Notes: generated from the letters alone by a model not told the origin. A DNA stretch of 64,000 bases from Ruminococcaceae bacterium UBA1417 (GCA_002305575.1 DBPP01000002.1:1-64000); one strand, 5' to 3'. Positions 36,035-44,058 are shown, counted from the stretch's first letter. Made by a program: numbers and translations.

Positions 36035-36358
36035 ATGACACCTGAAATGCTTGCTGAGGTTTTGGAGACCATTATGATTCTCGCTTTTGGTCTTTCCTGG
36101 CCGCTTTCCATCTACAAGTCCGTCAAGTCGAGAACGGCGAAGGGCAAGAGCCTGCAATTCGAGATTTTCATCTGGCTCGGCTATATTGCGGGCATTGCGA
36201 TGAAGTGCATCCAGTGCTTCGTCATCGGCAAGGACGGCCCGATCTTCTACCTGAGCTGGGTCTTCTATGTGCTGAACTTCATCGAGATCACGATTGATAT
36301 GATCCTCTATTTCCGGAATGTGAAGCTCGACAAGGAAAGAGACGCAGCAGGTAAATAA
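36035..36358 (+). CDS. SemiSWEET/PQ-loop-like small membrane protein
   Basis: A 107-residue protein with three predicted helices (about 10-28, 43-63, 70-93). SWPLSIYKSVKSRTAKGKSL at the end of helix 1 copies the PQ-loop motif layout (normally PQ; here PL), followed by IWLGYIAG. Three helices and this motif point to a SemiSWEET-type half transporter that works as a dimer. The substrate is unknown. Its place at the end of a fumarate operon raises the possibility of an organic acid or related metabolite. The last residues are charged and cytosolic. Confidence 0.65.
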   Translation: MTPEMLAEVLETIMILAFGLSWPLSIYKSVKSRTAKGKSLQFEIFIWLGYIAGIAMKCIQCFVIGKDGPIFYLSWVFYVLNFIEITIDMILYFRNVKLDKERDAAGK

Positions 36359-36423
36359 GCGTTTGGAAACAACTTACAAGCCACCGGCGGTTATTCGCCG
36401 GCATTGGATGTTATGCAGAAAAG

Positions 36424-36461
36424 AAGCGGAAAGCGCAGGCTTTCCGCTTCTTTCTCTTTTA
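36424..36461 (+). terminator. Terminator of the hdr-frd-fum operon
   Basis: GAAGCGGAAAGC pairs perfectly with GCTTTCCGCTTC around a 4-base loop and is followed by TTTCTCTTTT. Confidence 0.88.
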
Positions 36462-36529
36462 TATACCCCGATATATGTCGACGGTTTTTATGGCGCTGAA
36501 AGGGCAAAAATAAATGCACAACTGCGGAA

Positions 36530-37429
36530 TTATCCCGCAGTGCCGGCCGCACGGATCATCTGCTCCAGCGCCTTGGCGGCAAGGCTCAGCGTTTGGTCCC
36601 TGCGCTTGACCAGGCAGATTGAGCGCAGAGGGATGGGATCCAACAATTCAATAACATGAATGCCGCGTTGTGCCGCGTCGTTTGGCAGAAAATCTTCCGG
36701 CACGAAGCCAATGCCCAAATCGTTTTCCACCATGGGCAGAATCTGATCTGCCGTGGCGGCCTCCACATCTGGAGCCAGTGTCAGCCCGTGTTGGGCGAAG
36801 AAGTCCGCGTAAAACGCGAAAGTTTTGGTCTGCGCGCCGAGCGAAACGAACGGGCAGGCGGCGAGCTCGTGCAGCGCGCGCGGCTGTTCGGCGAGCGAAG
36901 CAAAGGCCGGTCCGCAGACGGCCGTTTCCCGGAAGGTTTTGATCGGGATCTGTACCAGCGAACGTGCCGGTTCCAGCGGCGTCGTCACAACGGAAAGGTC
37001 GACGAGGCCGCTTTTAAGTGCCGCAATGGCCTGCGGTGTGGAGTGGTTTGTCACGCGCAGTCGGATACCGGGGTAGGCGTTGCGAAAGTGTCGCAGCACC
37101 GGCAGCAGCAGGCCGTGCAGGGCGGTTTCGCTGGCGCCGATTGAGACGCTCCCGCGCTGCAGGCCCCGTTCCAGAGCAAGCGATTCCTCGCCGGCTTGAA
37201 TCTGCTCGAATGCAACGGCGATGTGCGCGAAAAGCTGTTCACCTTCGGGGGTCAGGCGCACACTGCGGTTGGAACGCACAAACAGCGTGCACCCCAGCGC
37301 GTTTTCCAGATTCTTAATGGCGCGGGAAATATTGGGTTGGTTGCTCAAAAGTATTTGCGCAGCCTGTGTAAAACTGCGATATTTTGCAACATAATAAAAG
37401 ATGCGGTAGTAATCGTAGCTGATCAGCAT
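36530..37429 (-). CDS. LysR-family transcriptional regulator
   Basis: A 299-residue regulator: the winged helix at 1-60 (YYRIFYYVAKYRSFTQAAQI, QPNISRAIKNLENALGCTLF) and an effector-binding domain (about 90-295) with two alpha/beta lobes (GSVSIGASETALHGLLLPVL, GLVDLSVVTTPLEP). It is divergent from a 36-codon ORF and the DUF1275 gene, and the intergenic region carries nested dyads, so it probably regulates those and itself. It converges on the fumarate operon; control of that operon is not indicated. Confidence 0.93.
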   Translation of the reverse strand: MLISYDYYRIFYYVAKYRSFTQAAQILLSNQPNISRAIKNLENALGCTLFVRSNRSVRLTPEGEQLFAHIAVAFEQIQAGEESLALERGLQRGSVSIGASETALHGLLLPVLRHFRNAYPGIRLRVTNHSTPQAIAALKSGLVDLSVVTTPLEPARSLVQIPIKTFRETAVCGPAFASLAEQPRALHELAACPFVSLGAQTKTFAFYADFFAQHGLTLAPDVEAATADQILPMVENDLGIGFVPEDFLPNDAAQRGIHVIELLDPIPLRSICLVKRRDQTLSLAAKALEQMIRAAGTAG

Positions 37430-37448
37430 GAAAATCTCCCTCCAATTT

Positions 37449-37514
37449 CATATCAGATAGACATAATAAAAATGTCGGATATGTATTTTACATATGAATA
37501 AATTTCATTATAAT
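37449..37514 (+). promoter_or_regulatory. LysR-type operator dyads and promoter
   Basis: CATATC (37449) with GATATG (to 37483) and, inside them, GACAT with ATGTC (37460-37476) form nested inverted repeats in AT-rich sequence 20 bases from the LysR start. A rightward promoter TTTACA (37487), 16 bases, TATAAT (37509-37514) follows directly. This is the usual LysR arrangement. Confidence 0.7.
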
Positions 37515-37571
37515 AGGAAATGACCGATAAAGCAAGCGGTAAAACAATATTTGCAGGATTGAGGGATAAAA

Positions 37572-37682
37572 ATGAATGCTACGGAATTGGTTTTGATTAT
37601 TGCGCTCTGCGCGGCGCGTGTGCTGCTCTCCATTGTGGTCCCATTCGGCCGTCTGCGTCACCACAGGGCAGGGCGATCCTGA
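37572..37682 (+). CDS. 36-residue membrane micro-ORF
   Basis: ATG 37572, after GAGGGATAAAA, encodes MNATELVLIIALCAARVLLS and 16 more residues, giving one hydrophobic helix and a basic tail. The TGA stop is separated by one base from the ATG of the DUF1275 gene (TGATATG). That spacing and the promoter position suggest it is translated and coupled to the next gene. No known family. Confidence 0.5.
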   Translation: MNATELVLIIALCAARVLLSIVVPFGRLRHHRAGRS

Positions 37683-37683
37683 T

Positions 37684-38373
37684 ATGCGGCGGTTTCGCTA
37701 TTCCGGGCAGATGTCCGACGCCTACCTGACTGCGCTGTTTTTGACGCTTTCCGGTGGTTTTCAGGATGCGTACACGTATTGCAGCCGGGGACAGGTGTTT
37801 GCCAACGCGCAGACGGGCAACGTCGTCCTCCTGAGCGCGCACCTGCTGCGCGGCAGCTGGGGAAGTGTGCTGCATTACGCGATTCCGCTCGCGGCGTTTG
37901 TCGCGGGCACCGGCTTTGCCATGCTGATTCGCAGCACCTGCCGTCAGGCACAGCGGCTGCACTGGCGGCAGACCGTACTTCTGATCGAGATGGTGCTGCT
38001 GTTTCTTGTGGGCTTTATCCCGGTCGACAATGCGGCGAATGCGATGGTTTCCTTTGTCTGCGCGATGCAGGTGCACGCGTTCCGAAAAATGCGTGGCCAC
38101 ACTTACGCGAGCACCATGTGCATCGGCAACCTGCGCAGCGGCACGGAACTGCTCTGCACGTTTTTCGGCACGCGTGAGCGCAGCCTGCTTTTTGATGCGC
38201 TGCGCTACGGCGGGATCCTGCTTTCTTTTGCGGCTGGCGCGGGGCTCGGCAGCTTTGCATCGCTCGCATGGGGTGCGCCGGCCATCTGGTGTTCCTGCGC
38301 GCTGCTCGCCGTGAGTTTCGGGCTGATGTTCCGCAGGCCTGTGGCCGAGCATACGCCGCAGAATCCGGGATGA
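37684..38373 (+). CDS. YoaK/DUF1275 family membrane protein
   Basis: A 229-residue membrane protein with about six helices and the DUF1275 signature: LTLSGGFQDAYTYCSRGQVF, NAQTGNVVLLSAHL, and later YASTMCIGNLRSGTELL. The family is common in bacteria and its function is unsettled; transport has been suggested. ATG 37684 lacks a strong ribosome site, which fits reinitiation after the micro-ORF; ATG 37711 is an alternative. Probably under LysR control. Confidence 0.82.
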   Translation: MRRFRYSGQMSDAYLTALFLTLSGGFQDAYTYCSRGQVFANAQTGNVVLLSAHLLRGSWGSVLHYAIPLAAFVAGTGFAMLIRSTCRQAQRLHWRQTVLLIEMVLLFLVGFIPVDNAANAMVSFVCAMQVHAFRKMRGHTYASTMCIGNLRSGTELLCTFFGTRERSLLFDALRYGGILLSFAAGAGLGSFASLAWGAPAIWCSCALLAVSFGLMFRRPVAEHTPQNPG

Positions 38374-38385
38374 GATGTTCCCATC

Positions 38386-38414
38386 TTGACAAAACGGTTT
38401 GAAAAGACTATCAT
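38386..38414 (+). promoter_or_regulatory. Promoter of the Mrp/NBP35 gene
   Basis: TTGACA at 38386-38391, a 17-base spacer, TATCAT at 38409-38414, about 50 bases before the start codon. Confidence 0.75.
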
Positions 38415-38462
38415 AAATCACATGGAGCGCATCCGAATTTTTTGAGAAAGAAGTTGTAAAGT

Positions 38463-39302
38463 ATGAGCGAAAACTGCACGCATGATTGCTCGAGCTGTGG
38501 CGAAGACTGCCCCTCCCGCCAGCAGCCGGAAAGCTTTCTTGCGCCGATGAATAAGATGAGCAAGGTGAAAAAGGTCATCGGTGTCGTCAGCGGCAAGGGC
38601 GGCGTCGGCAAGAGCCTTGTCACCTCCATGCTGGCCGTCACGATGCAGCGCCGCAATCTCAAAACGGCGATTCTCGACGCGGACGTGACCGGCCCGTCGA
38701 TTCCGAAGTGCTTTGGCATGCATGAAAAGGCGCAGGGCTGCGAAGACGGCCTATTCCCGGTCAATACAAAGACCGGCATTGAGGTTATGAGCATCAACCT
38801 GCTTCTGGAAGATGAGACGTCCCCGGTGGTCTGGCGCGGTCCGGTCATCGCCGGCGTCATCAAGCAGTTCTGGAGCGACGTCATTTGGAACGAGGTCGAC
38901 TGCATGTTTGTCGATCTGCCTCCCGGAACCGGCGATGCCCCGCTGACGGTGTTCCAGTCCATTCCGCTGGACGGCATCATCATCGTCACCTCCCCGCAGG
39001 AGCTTGTTTCCATGATCGTTTCCAAAGCTGTGGAAATGGCGCAGATGATGAACGTACCGGTGCTCGGCCTGATCGAGAACTACAGCTATGTCCAGTGCCC
39101 GAACTGCGGTGAGCGTTTCAAGGTATTCGGCGAAAGCCACATCGACGAGGTGGCGGCGAAGTACAACCTCAAGGTGCTCGGCCAGTTGCCGCTTGACCCG
39201 CAGATTGCCTCGCTGTGCGATCGCGGCGTGATCGAGTTGTTTGAGGGCGATTGGCTGGAAGCGGCGGCGGACGCTGTGGAGGCCGCGCACAAGGAAGCAT
39301 AA
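38463..39302 (+). CDS. Mrp/NBP35-type ATP-binding iron-sulfur carrier
   Basis: A 279-residue cytosolic P-loop protein that holds and delivers 4Fe-4S clusters to apo-proteins. GVVSGKGGVGKSLVTSML at about 40-57 is the deviant Walker A, VDLPPGTGDAPLTVFQ the switch II, and CPNCGERF the C-terminal CxxC that bridges a cluster across the dimer. An added head with C5, C9, C12, C16 resembles the N-terminal ferredoxin-like site of NBP35 rather than bacterial Mrp. The nearby Fe-S-rich operon makes it a plausible maturation factor. Confidence 0.9.
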   Translation: MSENCTHDCSSCGEDCPSRQQPESFLAPMNKMSKVKKVIGVVSGKGGVGKSLVTSMLAVTMQRRNLKTAILDADVTGPSIPKCFGMHEKAQGCEDGLFPVNTKTGIEVMSINLLLEDETSPVVWRGPVIAGVIKQFWSDVIWNEVDCMFVDLPPGTGDAPLTVFQSIPLDGIIIVTSPQELVSMIVSKAVEMAQMMNVPVLGLIENYSYVQCPNCGERFKVFGESHIDEVAAKYNLKVLGQLPLDPQIASLCDRGVIELFEGDWLEAAADAVEAAHKEA

Positions 39303-39319
39303 GTTTCCGAAAAAAACAG

Positions 39320-39348
39320 TTGACAACGCGGTGTAAACCGAGTATAGT
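39320..39348 (+). promoter_or_regulatory. Promoter of the T-box operon
   Basis: Consensus TTGACA at 39320-39325, exactly 17 bases, TATAGT at 39343-39348. Transcription would start about 20-30 bases before stem I of the T-box. Confidence 0.85.
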
Positions 39349-39377
39349 AGTCTTGTTCCGAAAATTTAATATTCCAA

Positions 39378-39636
39378 AAGCGATGACGAAGACGGCGCGA
39401 TCCGGTTTGTTTCAGAGAGTCGGCGGTTGCTGCGAGCCGATACAAAAGGAGCGAGTGCCCATCCCTTCCGAGCTGAAAGCCCCAAAGCCGCAAGGCAAGT
39501 AGATGCTTTCCGAGTTGTGCTGCGTGAGTGCATAGGGCTTCATGAGAGCCCGAAGAGTGGTCCCCTTGTTGGGGGCAATTTGAGTGGTACCGCGGATTTT
39601 CTCCGTCTCAAAGCGATTTGAGACGGAGTTTTTTTG
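39378..39636 (+). promoter_or_regulatory. T-box riboswitch (tRNA-sensing leader)
   Basis: Stem I shows the k-turn (GATGACGAAG with CTTCCGAGCTGAA), the AGAGAG bulge at 39414-39419 and the distal loop GGTTGCTGCGA closed by TCGGC/GCCGA. The conserved T-box GAGTGGTACCGCGG is at 39582-39595. A perfect 12-bp terminator CTCCGTCTCAAA/TTTGAGACGGAG with seven Ts follows at 39601-39635. Uncharged tRNA should stabilise the antiterminator and switch on the gene downstream. The specifier lies near 39452-39466; ATC (Ile), GCC (Ala) and CCC (Pro) are possible and I cannot choose by eye. Confidence 0.92.
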
Positions 39637-39689
39637 TTTGGGATTTACCGCTTCGCCTTTGGAAAAAACACGGGAAAGGAATGATATAA

Positions 39690-42005
39690 ATGGCAAATGA
39701 AACACAGGTGGTCACATCCGAAAAGGCTGACCTCAAAACACAACTCGCGGAGGTGGCGGAGCGCATCCGCACCATGCGCGAAATCATGGGCCTTTCCGAG
39801 GAGGAAATGGCGCAGCGGACCGGCGCGACCGTCGAAGAGTACCGCAAATGTGAGCTGGGCGAGAACGATTTCAGCTTCACGTTCATCTACAAGTGCGCCG
39901 AGCGCTTCGGCATCGACCCCACGGATCTGATCAAGGGTGTCAGCCCGACGCTTTCCACCTACACGGTTTCGCGTCGCGGCGAGGGCCTGCCGATCACGCG
40001 CCGCCACGGTTTCAAATACCTGAACCTTGCACCGCTCTTCAAGCAGAAGACGGCGGAGCCGTTCTATGTGACGATGCCGTACAACGAGGCGGAGCAGAAC
40101 GTCGCCATCAAGCTCTCCACCCATCAGGGGCAGGAGATGGACATCATCGTCAAGGGCAAGATGCGCGTCCAGGTGGGCTCGCACATCGAAGAGCTCGGCG
40201 AAGGCGACACGATCTATTACAACAGCGGAACGCCGCACGGCATGATTGCCATCGGCGGTGAAAGCTGCGAATTTTACGCGATTGTCATGCGGCCGGGCAA
40301 GGCGCTTGCACCGGAAAAGGACAAGTTTGCGGGTATCATTAAGGCCAAGCTTGCCCGCACGGAGCGCGAGACGGTTTCGAGCCCGTTTGTACACACGACG
40401 CTCGATGAGAACGGCATTCTCAAATCCATCGCATTCACGAACGAGGAAAAATTCAACTTTGCGTTTGATATTGTCGACCGCCTTGCAGAAAAGGCGCCGG
40501 ATAAGCTTGCGATGCTCTGGGTTTCGAAGCACCACGAGGAACGGCGCTTCACCTTCGACGATATGAAGCGCATGTCGAACAAAACGGCCAACTACTTTAA
40601 ATCGCTCGGCATCGGCCGCGGTGACCGCGTCATGCTGGTGCTCAAGCGCCACTACCAGTTCTGGTTCTCCATCCTCGCGCTGCACAAGCTCGGCGCCATC
40701 GTCATTCCGGCCACGAATCTGCTCATGGAGCACGATTTTGATTACCGCTTCAAGGCGGCGGGTGTCAAGGCGCTCGTCTGTACGCCGGATGGTCAGGTGG
40801 CCGACGAGGCGATGCGCGCGGCGAAAAACTGCGATACCGTGCAGTATCTCATCATGGCCAATGGCGCGCGCGAGGGCTGGCTTGATTTTGATGCAGGCGT
40901 AGAGGCGCAGAGCGACGTGTTTGAGCGCACGGCAGACACTGCCTGTGGCAGCGACCCGATGCTCATGTTCTTTACCTCCGGCACGACCGGCTATCCGAAG
41001 ATCGCCGAACACAACTTCAAGTACGCGCTCGGCCATTACATCACGGCGAAGTACTGGCACAACGTCAATCCCGAGGGCCTGCACTTTACGATCTCCGACA
41101 CCGGATGGGGCAAGGCGCTCTGGGGCAAGCTTTACGGCCAGTGGATGTGTGAGGCGGCGATCTTCACCTACGATTTCGATAAATTCGACGCGCATGACAT
41201 CCTGCCGATGTTCAAGCAGTATAACATCACGACGTTCTGCGCGCCGCCGACGATGTACCGCTTCTTCATCAAGGAGGATCTCTCGAAATACGACCTCTCC
41301 TCGATCGAATACAGCACGACAGCCGGTGAAGCGCTGAACCCCGAGGTCTTCGAGCAGTGGAAGCGCGCGACGGGCCTGTCGATCTACGAGGGCTTCGGCC
41401 AGACGGAAACGACGCTTTCCATCTACAATCCGGTGGGTTCCGTGCCGAAGTCGGGCTCCATGGGCGTGCCGAGTCCGCTCTATCATGTGGACCTCATTCT
41501 CCCGGATGGCACCCCGGCGCCGGTCGGCGAAACGGGCGAGATCGTCATCCGCACCGATAAGGGTGTGCCGTGCGGCCTGTTCATGGGATATTACGGCGAC
41601 GAAGAAAAGACGCGTGAAGCGTGGAGCGACGGCGTATACCACACGGGCGACACTGCGTGGCGCGATGAGGACGGCTATTTCTGGTATGTTGGCCGTACAG
41701 ATGACGTCATCAAGTCCTCCGGCTACCGCATTGGGCCGTTTGAGATCGAATCGGTCATCATGGAATTGCCGTACGTGCTCGAGTGCGCGGTTACCAGCGC
41801 GCCGGATCCGATCCGCGGCCAGGTGGTCAAGGCGTCCATCGTCCTGACGAAGGGTACCGAGGGCACCGAAGCGCTCAAGAAGGAAATCCAGACGTACGTC
41901 AAGACGAATACCGCACCGTACAAGTACCCGCGTATCGTCGAATTCCGCGATGAGCTGCCCAAGACGATCAGCGGCAAGATCCGCCGCGTCGAACTGAAGG
42001 GCTAA
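39690..42005 (+). CDS. XRE-HTH / cupin / acyl-CoA synthetase fusion protein
   Basis: A 771-residue protein with three parts. Residues about 20-80 are an XRE-type helix-turn-helix (RIRTMREIMGLSEEEMAQRT, EYRKCELGENDFSFTF). About 130-200 are a cupin (MDIIVKGKMRVQVGSHIEEL, GDTIYYNSGTPHG). About 255-771 are an AMP-forming acyl-CoA synthetase (MFFTSGTTGYPK, GFGQTET, YHTGDTAWRDEDGYFWYVGR, and catalytic Lys in PKTISGKIRR). The enzyme part is closest in look to medium/branched-chain acyl-CoA ligases. HTH-cupin pairs are usually regulators that sense a ligand. AAAGGAA precedes the ATG. A T-box controls it. Confidence 0.9.
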   Translation: MANETQVVTSEKADLKTQLAEVAERIRTMREIMGLSEEEMAQRTGATVEEYRKCELGENDFSFTFIYKCAERFGIDPTDLIKGVSPTLSTYTVSRRGEGLPITRRHGFKYLNLAPLFKQKTAEPFYVTMPYNEAEQNVAIKLSTHQGQEMDIIVKGKMRVQVGSHIEELGEGDTIYYNSGTPHGMIAIGGESCEFYAIVMRPGKALAPEKDKFAGIIKAKLARTERETVSSPFVHTTLDENGILKSIAFTNEEKFNFAFDIVDRLAEKAPDKLAMLWVSKHHEERRFTFDDMKRMSNKTANYFKSLGIGRGDRVMLVLKRHYQFWFSILALHKLGAIVIPATNLLMEHDFDYRFKAAGVKALVCTPDGQVADEAMRAAKNCDTVQYLIMANGAREGWLDFDAGVEAQSDVFERTADTACGSDPMLMFFTSGTTGYPKIAEHNFKYALGHYITAKYWHNVNPEGLHFTISDTGWGKALWGKLYGQWMCEAAIFTYDFDKFDAHDILPMFKQYNITTFCAPPTMYRFFIKEDLSKYDLSSIEYSTTAGEALNPEVFEQWKRATGLSIYEGFGQTETTLSIYNPVGSVPKSGSMGVPSPLYHVDLILPDGTPAPVGETGEIVIRTDKGVPCGLFMGYYGDEEKTREAWSDGVYHTGDTAWRDEDGYFWYVGRTDDVIKSSGYRIGPFEIESVIMELPYVLECAVTSAPDPIRGQVVKASIVLTKGTEGTEALKKEIQTYVKTNTAPYKYPRIVEFRDELPKTISGKIRRVELKG

Positions 42006-42022
42006 ACACAACGACGAACCGG

Positions 42023-42062
42023 CGGGCCGGCATGCAGCGTTTGCTGTGTGCCGGCCTTTTTG
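42023..42062 (+). terminator. Terminator of the T-box operon
   Basis: GGCCGGCA and TGCCGGCC (42025-42056) form the stem, followed by TTTTTGT. Confidence 0.85.
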
Positions 42063-42190
42063 TGGTTTCGGGAAAATTCACGCGCTGTTCACAGATTTAC
42101 GCGCTGTTGTACTATAATAAAATTGATCTTTTGTGCAGAAATGGGGGAAATGTGGTTCTGCCGGGTAAGCCGGTAGGACGTGCAGCCGGA

Positions 42191-43123
42191 ATGATGAACG
42201 AAGAACTTGTAAATTCCTTGCAAAAGGGGCGCCTGTTGTTGGTGGTCAACCCGTGTGCCGGCCATGCCAGAGGCCTTTTATATGCCGATCTTCTGGAGAC
42301 GCGGCTGAAGCGCGCGGGGATCCCGGTCGTGCGGTGTGAGACGACCGAAACGGAAAATGGGGCGGGCTATGCGGCGACTGCGGCGCGGGCCGGCTGCCGC
42401 CGCATCGTCTGTATCGGCGGAGACGGCACGCTGAACGCGGTCATCAATGGAATGCTGCGCGCCGGGGCGCCGCTGCCGGTGACGTATCTGCCGGCGGGGA
42501 CGACGAACGATTTTGCGCGGACGCTGCATTTGCCGCGGCGTCTGGGCGATATGTGTCGCGTTTTCACTGCTGGGCGCGATGTGGAAATCGACGCTGGTCG
42601 GTTCAATGGCAGCTATTTTTCCTATGTCGCATCCTTCGGCGCCTTCACAAAGTGCTCGTATGCCACGCCGCGCAGCTTGAAGCGCCTGTTCGGTCACCTC
42701 GCGTATGTGCTTGAGGGGATCAAGGATATTGCCGCGCTTGAAGCCCGGCCCATAACCGTTGAGACGGACGACGGCGTCTATACGGGAGAGTATGTGTTCG
42801 GGGCGTTCAGCAACGCGCTTTCCATTGGCGGTACGCTGCATTACGACAGCGCGACTGTAGATATGAACGACGGAAAACTCGAAATGCTGTTGATCCGCAA
42901 GCCTGCCAACCTCGGGGAAATCCACCGGCTGCTTCAGGCGCTTGGCCGCGGCAGCTTTGACGATCCACTCTTTGATTTTACCGCGTCCTCTGCTTTTCAT
43001 CTGCGCAGCACAAGCGGCTTCGACTGGTCTGTGGACGGCGAGCGTGCGTCTGCTGGCCCACAGGTGGAGATTTCGTGCATAAAAAGCGCGGTGCGCATTA
43101 CGGTTCCGGCGAGAAAAGATTGA
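42191..43123 (+). CDS. Diacylglycerol kinase-family lipid kinase (DagK/YegS-like)
   Basis: A 310-residue protein with the DAGK catalytic fold: LLLVVNPCAGHARG at the start, CIGGDGTLNAVINGML (nucleotide loop GGDGT), LPAGTTNDFARTLHLPR, and the YegS-type C-terminal beta domain (FGAFSNALSIGGTLHYDSAT). It phosphorylates a lipid such as diacylglycerol or undecaprenol-like substrate; which one is unknown. I chose ATG 42191, giving the usual 300-residue length; GTG 42152 after GGGGG is possible. A TATAAT near 42113 suggests its own promoter. Confidence 0.87.
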   Translation: MMNEELVNSLQKGRLLLVVNPCAGHARGLLYADLLETRLKRAGIPVVRCETTETENGAGYAATAARAGCRRIVCIGGDGTLNAVINGMLRAGAPLPVTYLPAGTTNDFARTLHLPRRLGDMCRVFTAGRDVEIDAGRFNGSYFSYVASFGAFTKCSYATPRSLKRLFGHLAYVLEGIKDIAALEARPITVETDDGVYTGEYVFGAFSNALSIGGTLHYDSATVDMNDGKLEMLLIRKPANLGEIHRLLQALGRGSFDDPLFDFTASSAFHLRSTSGFDWSVDGERASAGPQVEISCIKSAVRITVPARKD

Positions 43124-43147
43124 TTTTTCGCAGAAAAAGTGTATAAT
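43120..43147 (+). promoter_or_regulatory. Promoter of the polysaccharide ABC exporter operon
   Basis: TTGATT at 43120-43125, a 16-base spacer and TATAAT at 43142-43147, 60 bases before the permease start and overlapping the end of the lipid kinase gene. Confidence 0.75.
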
Positions 43148-43206
43148 AGCAGAAGACTGTGCAGCGCGAAAAGCTGCGGCCTGCGCAGGGAAAGGAGTGG
43201 TGGACC

Positions 43207-44049
43207 GTGTCGGTCACAACCGCAAATAAGAAAGCCGGCGTGGGAGAGACGATCGGAACGATCCTGCGCGATCATATCGTTTACCGCAAACAGATCGTCA
43301 AGCTGGCGGTTTCGGACCTGCGCCGCACCTACCGCGCGTCGGCACTCGGGTGGGCCTGGGCGGTGATCAAGCCGCTTGTCACGATTTTCGTTTACTGGTT
43401 TGCCTTTTCAATTGGCCTGCGCAAGGGTGGAGATATCGCAGGGTATCCCTTCGTACTTTGGCTGATCTGCGGCATTGTGCCGTGGTTTTATATGAGCGAG
43501 ATGCTCACGCTCGGTACGGAATGTATCCTGCGCAACCGGTACCTCGTCACCAAAATGAAGTATCCGGTTTCAACGATTCCGACCTTCACCAGCATTTCCA
43601 AGTTTACCGTGCACCTGATTCTGCTGGTGCTCACGATTCTGATCTTTATTCTGACCGGCAATATGCCGACCATTTACATGCTCCAGCTTCCGTTTTATAT
43701 GGTGTGCAACTTCCTGTTCTTCACGGGTTGGGCGCTGTTTGCCGCGCCGATTGCCGCCATCAGCACGGATTTTTCCAATCTGGTTAAATCGTTTGTCACA
43801 GCGGTGTTCTGGCTTTCCGGCATCTTGTGGGAGGTCGATTCGATGCACCATGCGCTCGCGCGCCGTCTTCTGATGCTGAACCCCGTTACCTTTCTCTGCA
43901 ATGGCTATCGCAATTGCTTTGTTTATAAGACATGGTTCTTTGAACAGCCGAAGCGGCTTCTGTACTTTGCGGTAGCGCTCGTGGTGCTCTACGCGCTGGC
44001 ATTCTGGAGTTATCGCCGCACGCGCAGCGAAATGGCCGATGTGCTTTGA
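43207..44049 (+). CDS. ABC-2 type polysaccharide export permease (Wzm/TagG-like)
   Basis: A 280-residue membrane protein with six helices and the family N-terminus (ILRDHIVYRKQIVKLAVSDL, then RTYRASALGWAWAVIKPLVT). It forms the channel for lipid-linked O-antigen, teichoic acid or similar polymers. GTG 43207 has AAAGGAG nine bases upstream; the frame opens 16 codons earlier without one. The ATPase follows ten bases after the stop. No polymer biosynthesis genes are adjacent except the distant GT2/YfhO pair. Confidence 0.9.
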   Translation: MSVTTANKKAGVGETIGTILRDHIVYRKQIVKLAVSDLRRTYRASALGWAWAVIKPLVTIFVYWFAFSIGLRKGGDIAGYPFVLWLICGIVPWFYMSEMLTLGTECILRNRYLVTKMKYPVSTIPTFTSISKFTVHLILLVLTILIFILTGNMPTIYMLQLPFYMVCNFLFFTGWALFAAPIAAISTDFSNLVKSFVTAVFWLSGILWEVDSMHHALARRLLMLNPVTFLCNGYRNCFVYKTWFFEQPKRLLYFAVALVVLYALAFWSYRRTRSEMADVL

Positions 44050-44058
44050 GGGGTGGAT

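Noticed and set aside
39645..42011. 788-codon open frame antisense to the HTH-cupin-synthetase gene
   Set aside because: Low-complexity Arg/Val/His composition, no motif, and the + strand protein is unambiguous.
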